Shown here: one piece after another, positions 1 through 5,994 of the stretch | Layout of the letters: the number at the start of each line of letters is the position of its first letter | Numbering within the stretch: the first letter of the stretch is position 1 | Source of the DNA: Dysgonamonadaceae bacterium | GTDB taxonomy: Bacteria; Bacteroidota; Bacteroidia; Bacteroidales; Azobacteroidaceae | Length of the DNA stretch: 5,994 bases | Assembly (NCBI GenBank): GCA_031284225.1 | Contig: JAITAH010000403.1 | Location: forward strand, 1 to 5,994 | Reading direction: 5' to 3' | Made by a program: the position numbers and the translations under genes | The notes under the pieces: generated by a model | Seen by the model: only the letters and a program-made list of their open reading frames with translations | What the model was told of the DNA's origin: nothing | The model's database searches: none

Positions 1-3809
<3,809 letters not shown>

Positions 3810-3840
3810 TTATTGCGAAATTTGGAACTGAATGAATGAA

Positions 3841-3929
3841 ATGAAAAATATGATGAACACAATGAAAATAATGAAAGGAATGAAAAAGAATTCTTCATTT
3901 CCTTCATTATTTTCATTCTCTTCTTCAAC
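3841..3929. repeat. Nonamer ATGAA-type repeats, inverted about a central EcoRI site
   Basis: On the plus strand the left half contains 9-base units beginning ATGAA at 3841, 3853, 3862, 3871 and 3880, with an extra ATG triplet at 3850. The right half contains 9-base units beginning TTCATT at 3894, 3903 and 3912, plus a degenerate unit at 3921. The two halves are reverse complements of each other around GAATTC at 3888-3893. Further ATGAA copies at 3832 and 3836 lie outside the 9-base register. The tract fills most of the rplL-rpoB gap and differs sharply in composition from the flanking genes. I do not recognise it as a named repeat family; local slippage and inversion of a short unit is a possible origin. 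Confidence 0.8.
3861..3917 (-). promoter_or_regulatory. Long A/T-rich RNA hairpin in the rplL-rpoB spacer
   Basis: In the minus-strand transcript, bases 3917-3903 pair perfectly over 15 base pairs with 3861-3875. After small bulges the stem continues with further pairs up to 3894-3897 with 3881-3884, leaving a loop of about 9 bases that contains the EcoRI site. The arms consist of the 9-base repeats, so slipped pairing registers are possible. No uninterrupted T-run follows directly and rpoB must be transcribed through it, so a full terminator is unlikely. In E. coli the equivalent spacer carries an attenuator and an RNase III site; a similar role here is inference. Confidence 0.6.
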
Positions 3930-3936
3930 GAGAGAA
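3916..3936 (-). other. Small hairpin just upstream of the long rpoB-leader hairpin
   Basis: In the transcript TTCTCT (3936-3931) can pair with AGAGAA (3921-3916) around a 9-base loop, beginning 7 bases after the rplL stop codon. It shares two bases with the foot of the long repeat hairpin, so the two could stack side by side or compete. Six base pairs alone is weak; it is listed because of its position next to the larger structure. Confidence 0.3.
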
Positions 3937-3943
3937 GCATGCA

Positions 3944-4324
3944 TTATTTAAGTTCAACTTCTGCTCCTGCTTCTTCCAGTGATTTCTTCAATGCTTCCGC
4001 TTCATCTTTAGCAATACCTTCTTTCAAAGGAGCGGGCGCACTGTCAACGATGTCTTTTGCTTCTTTCAGACCAAGACCGGTTAGTTCTTTTACTAATTTA
4101 ACGATAGCTAATTTATTAGCGCCAGGACCTTTCAGAATCACATCGAAAGATGTTTTTTCTTCTACCACTTCAGCAGCTCCTCCGGCTACTGGACCGGCAG
4201 CAACAGCAACAGCGGCTGCAGCAGGTTCGATACCATACTCGGTTTTTAAAATATCAGCAAGTTCGTTCACTTCCTTGACGGTCAAATTTACTAATTGTTC
4301 AGCAAAAGCTTTTAAATCTGCCAT
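3944..4324 (-). CDS. rplL: 50S ribosomal protein bL12 (L7/L12)
   Basis: Stalk protein of the large subunit; dimers attach to uL10 and recruit and activate the translational GTPases (EF-Tu, EF-G, IF2, RF3). The product is 126 residues, the normal size. Residues 1-33 form the helical dimerisation and uL10-binding domain ([20 protein letters not shown]); 34-56 are the flexible Ala/Gly/Val-rich hinge; 57-126 are the globular factor-binding domain, with the conserved GANK (68-71), [12 protein letters not shown] (83-94), and the family ending [10 protein letters not shown]. The open frame extends 15 codons further upstream, but start 4324 is chosen because MADLKAF is the conserved N-terminus and the extension is Lys/Asn-rich leader sequence that runs into the hairpin. 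The leader is A-rich with a weak AAGAAA just before the ATG. It lies 80 bases after rplJ and 134 before rpoB. bL12 is needed in several copies per ribosome, so independent boosting of this gene is expected. Confidence 0.98.
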   Translation of the reverse strand: MADLKAFAEQLVNLTVKEVNELADILKTEYGIEPAAAAVAVAAGPVAGGAAEVVEEKTSFDVILKGPGANKLAIVKLVKELTGLGLKEAKDIVDSAPAPLKEGIAKDEAEALKKSLEEAGAEVELK

Positions 4325-4332
4325 TTTCTTAT

Positions 4333-4344
4333 AATTTTTAAATT
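4333..4344 (-). promoter_or_regulatory. A/T-rich translation leader motif before rplL
   Basis: The 12-mer AATTTAAAAATT lies 8 bases upstream of the rplL ATG in the transcript. The identical 12-mer precedes rplJ. Bacteroidota commonly start translation from A/T-rich, Shine-Dalgarno-free leaders, so this probably acts as an unstructured ribosome landing site. That role is inferred; A/T richness alone could also make the match by chance. Confidence 0.35.
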
Positions 4345-4365
4345 GTTTATTTTTTATTAATTCTT

Positions 4366-4402
4366 GCAAGACTTATTCGGATGGAAATCCAATAAGACTC
4401 GC
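4366..4402 (-). promoter_or_regulatory. Stable RNA hairpin immediately after rplJ, in the rplL leader
   Basis: Starting 2 bases after the rplJ stop, transcript bases 4402-4387 pair with 4366-4382: 16 pairs (one a G-T wobble), one T-T mismatch (4397/4371) and one bulged G (4378), closing a TTCC loop at 4386-4383. The downstream side is A-rich rather than T-rich, so it does not look like an intrinsic terminator. A processing site, a block to 3' decay, or a partial attenuator that sets the rplL to rplJ ratio are the likely options (inference). Confidence 0.6.
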
Positions 4403-4404
4403 GA

Positions 4405-4926
4405 TTACTCTCTTTCGGAGAGCGTTTTTAACACACCATGGATGGTTTGTCCACCCGATTGCAGAGCGGAAATAACATTCTTAGCGGGCGATTGCAACAA
4501 GGCAATGACGTCGCCAATCAGTTCGTTCTTGCTCTTGATAGATACCAACAAGTCCAAATTTTCCGCGCCTACATAGAAACTTTCCTGTACATAAGCCGCT
4601 TTCAGTTTCGGAATATCCGTCCCTTTGGCAAATGTTTTGATCAGTTTAGCCGGGCTATTGGCGTTGTTCGAAAACATAACCGCCGTATTGCCTTTCAATG
4701 CAGGATCCAGTGCAGAATAATCGCCACTTATTTGTTCCAGGGCTTTTTTAAACAAGGTATTTTTCACAACCATCAGTTTAATGTCCTGTTTACTACATTC
4801 TCTACGCAAATTGCTGGTTTTTGCCGCATTCAACGTAGCAACGTCTGTCAAATAGAAGTTCGTATAGTTGCCAAGCGTAGTTGCAATCTGTTTGATAACA
4901 ACAGTTTTATCTTCCTTTCTCATCAT
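4405..4926 (-). CDS. rplJ: 50S ribosomal protein uL10
   Basis: Base of the ribosomal stalk: the N-terminal domain binds 23S rRNA near uL11 and the C-terminal helix holds bL12 dimers. The product is 173 residues, typical for the family. Visible features are the RNA-binding part with the RR pair (41-42) and the conserved VVKNTL (53-58), LKGNTAVMFS (77-86), and the C-terminal bL12-binding helix from about 150 to 173 (NVISALQSGGQTIHGVLKTL). Two adjacent ATG codons, at 4926 and 4923, could start it; the second would give the N-terminus MRKEDK, and the choice changes one residue only. It begins 8 bases after the rplA stop, which suggests translational coupling. The usual E. coli arrangement of a separate promoter and long L10 leader before rplJ cannot fit in this gap. 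A strong hairpin follows the stop. Confidence 0.97.
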   Translation of the reverse strand: MMRKEDKTVVIKQIATTLGNYTNFYLTDVATLNAAKTSNLRRECSKQDIKLMVVKNTLFKKALEQISGDYSALDPALKGNTAVMFSNNANSPAKLIKTFAKGTDIPKLKAAYVQESFYVGAENLDLLVSIKSKNELIGDVIALLQSPAKNVISALQSGGQTIHGVLKTLSERE

Positions 4927-4929
4927 TCA

Positions 4930-4941
4930 AATTTTTAAATT
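4930..4941 (-). promoter_or_regulatory. A/T-rich translation leader motif before rplJ, overlapping the rplA stop
   Basis: The same 12-mer AATTTAAAAATT as before rplL lies 3 bases upstream of the first rplJ ATG (6 before the second) and contains the TAA stop codon of rplA. It is probably a Shine-Dalgarno-free landing site that is reached by ribosomes finishing rplA. The function is inferred from position and from how Bacteroidota generally initiate. Confidence 0.35.
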
Positions 4942-5633
4942 TCATCTACCGATTTCGGATCGATTTTCAGACCCGGACTCATTGTACTCGAAAGATAAAC
5001 GCTCTTAACGTAAGTACCTTTAGCAGCTGTTGGTTTCAATTTGATCAACGTATTGACAAATTCTTTGGCGTTGTCGCAAATCTGATTCGGCGCGAAAGAC
5101 GCCTTCCCGATAGAAGTATGTACAATTCCGGCTTTATCTACTTTGAAGTCGATTTTACCTTGTTTTACTTCTCTCACGGCAGTAGCCACATCGTTGGTAA
5201 CCGTACCGCTTTTCGGATTCGGCATCAGGCCGCGGGGGCCTAAAATACGTCCCAAAGCGCCAATTTTACCCATGATAGCCGGCTGGGTGATAATCACATC
5301 CACATCCGTCCATCCGCCTTTGATTTTATCGATATATTCATCCAACCCAACATAGTCGGCTCCTGCTTCTTTAGCAGTTGCTTCCTGGTCGGGATTCACC
5401 AATGCGAGAACCCTAATTTGCTTACCTGTTCCGTGAGGCAATGAAACCACGCCTCGTACCATCTGGTTAGCTTTACGGGGGTCAACACCCAGGCGGACGT
5501 CAATATCCACCGACGCGTCGAATTTGGTAGTCGAAATTTCTTTCACCAAAACGGACGCTTCTTTTAAGGTGTATGTTTTCCCTGCTTCAATTTTGCTTAA
5601 AGCCAACTTTTGATTTTTTGTAAGTTTACTCAT
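4935..5633 (-). CDS. rplA: 50S ribosomal protein uL1
   Basis: Protein of the mobile L1 stalk, which binds 23S rRNA helices 76-78 and helps move deacylated tRNA out of the E site; in many bacteria it also represses its own operon by binding an rRNA-like site in the mRNA. The product is 232 residues, full length for the family. Seen here: the N-terminal [16 protein letters not shown], the first half of domain I with [17 protein letters not shown] (45-61), a Rossmann-like domain II with LPHGTGK (65-71), the family signature [16 protein letters not shown] (130-145), and the returning domain I ending with the conserved STMSPG (216-221). The ATG at 5633 gives the expected N-terminus and lies 15 bases after rplK. 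The upstream TAGAGATT leader is only a poor Shine-Dalgarno. Any L1 operator would be expected before rplK, outside this window. Confidence 0.98.
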   Translation of the reverse strand: MSKLTKNQKLALSKIEAGKTYTLKEASVLVKEISTTKFDASVDIDVRLGVDPRKANQMVRGVVSLPHGTGKQIRVLALVNPDQEATAKEAGADYVGLDEYIDKIKGGWTDVDVIITQPAIMGKIGALGRILGPRGLMPNPKSGTVTNDVATAVREVKQGKIDFKVDKAGIVHTSIGKASFAPNQICDNAKEFVNTLIKLKPTAAKGTYVKSVYLSSTMSPGLKIDPKSVDEI

Positions 5634-5648
5634 AATCTCTATTGAAGT

Positions 5649-5994
5649 TTAATTGTTTACAGGAAAATTCCCTTTTACTGCTATCCCCATGCTGCGGGCT
5701 GTTCCGGCCACCATTTTCATAGCCGATTCAACCGTGAAACAGTTCAAGTCGTTCATTTTATCTTCTGCGATCGCTTTTACCTGTTCCCAGGTTACTTCAG
5801 CCACTTTTTTCCGGTTCGGTTCGGCCGAGCCGCTTTTCTGTTTTGTGGCTTCCAGTAACTGAATGGCTACCGGCGGATTTTTAACGACAAAATCGAAAGA
5901 CTTGTCAGCATAGTAAGTAATCACCACGTGCAATACCTTACCTGCTTTGTCTTGGGTTCTGGCATTGAATTGCTTGCAAAACTCCATTATATTG
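5649..5994 (-). CDS. rplK: 50S ribosomal protein uL11 (5' end cut by window edge)
   Basis: uL11 binds the 58-nucleotide GTPase-centre domain of 23S rRNA together with uL10; it is the thiostrepton-site protein and is needed for RelA activation in the stringent response. The visible 114 residues start in frame with N-I-M-E-F-C-K, which aligns inside the family motif GVNIMEFCK. The ATG at 5987 is therefore an internal methionine (about residue 36), not the start, and roughly 35 N-terminal residues, including the proline-rich PPVGPALGQ segment, lie beyond the window; the implied total is about 147. Counting from that methionine, the end of the N-terminal domain covers about 1-48, followed by the RNA-binding C-terminal domain with [12 protein letters not shown] (51-62) and GTARSMGI (95-102). 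A short tail, KGNFPVNN, extends beyond the E. coli end. It is the first gene of the visible cluster and is followed by rplA after 15 bases. Confidence 0.97.
   Translation of the reverse strand, partial: NIMEFCKQFNARTQDKAGKVLHVVITYYADKSFDFVVKNPPVAIQLLEATKQKSGSAEPNRKKVAEVTWEQVKAIAEDKMNDLNCFTVESAMKMVAGTARSMGIAVKGNFPVNN

Noticed and set aside
3861..3917. Intrinsic terminator ending the rplL transcript
   Set aside because: The stem is A/T-rich and no T-run follows directly; rpoB downstream has no evident Bacteroidota promoter (TTTG / TAnnTTTG) in the spacer, so full termination here is unlikely.
3852..3929. CRISPR-like repeat array
   Set aside because: Units are 9 bases, contiguous and inverted, with no spacers and no nearby cas genes.
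3841..3951. Short plus-strand frame of 36 codons beginning with repeated Met-Lys
   Set aside because: It is a direct product of the ATGAA nonamers and runs into the end of rplL in antisense; no independent sign of a gene.
4325..4369. Fifteen-codon N-terminal extension of rplL
   Set aside because: The Lys/Asn-rich extension begins inside the hairpin and is not part of the family; the conserved MADLKAF start at 4324 is preferred.
4438..4938. Plus-strand open frame of 166 codons covering rplJ in antisense
   Set aside because: It is almost exactly the mirror of the rplJ coding region, so its openness reflects rplJ codon choice; nothing recognisable in the protein.

Overview
The window is a stretch of the conserved bacterial L11-L10-beta gene cluster, read entirely from the minus strand. 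In transcription order (right to left) it holds rplK (uL11, 5' end cut by the window edge), rplA (uL1), rplJ (uL10), rplL (bL12) and rpoB (RNA polymerase beta subunit, missing only its last few codons at the left edge). The proteins point to a member of the Bacteroidales (phylum Bacteroidota). RpoB follows the Bacteroides-type sequence almost throughout, including its length of about 1270 residues and its N-terminal '[20 protein letters not shown]' stretch. bL12 begins [22 protein letters not shown] as in Bacteroides, and the start codons have A/T-rich leaders without a convincing Shine-Dalgarno sequence, as is usual in this phylum. I cannot name a genus.

Layout: 5994-5649 rplK; 15-base gap; 5633-4935 rplA; 8-base gap; 4926-4405 rplJ; 80-base gap with a strong hairpin starting 2 bases after the rplJ stop; 4324-3944 rplL; 134-base gap made largely of 9-base ATGAA-type repeats in inverted orientation that form a long A/T-rich hairpin; 3809-1 rpoB. 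No stretch over 300 bases lacks a gene. The plus strand has many open frames, but all of the longer ones lie antisense to these conserved genes and look like shadows.

The genes work together as translation and transcription machinery. uL11 and uL10-(bL12)n form the GTPase-associated centre and stalk of the large ribosomal subunit, uL1 forms the mobile L1 stalk at the E site, and RpoB is one of the two large catalytic subunits of RNA polymerase. All five probably lie on one transcript. The two gaps large enough to carry control elements flank rplL, the gene whose product is needed in several copies per ribosome, and both contain RNA hairpins.

I found no new biological system here. The coding content is ordinary core genome. 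The observations worth a second look are the two intergenic hairpins (especially the repeat-built one before rpoB), the lack of space for an E. coli-type L10 leader before rplJ, and a short upstream open frame that overlaps the rpoB start.
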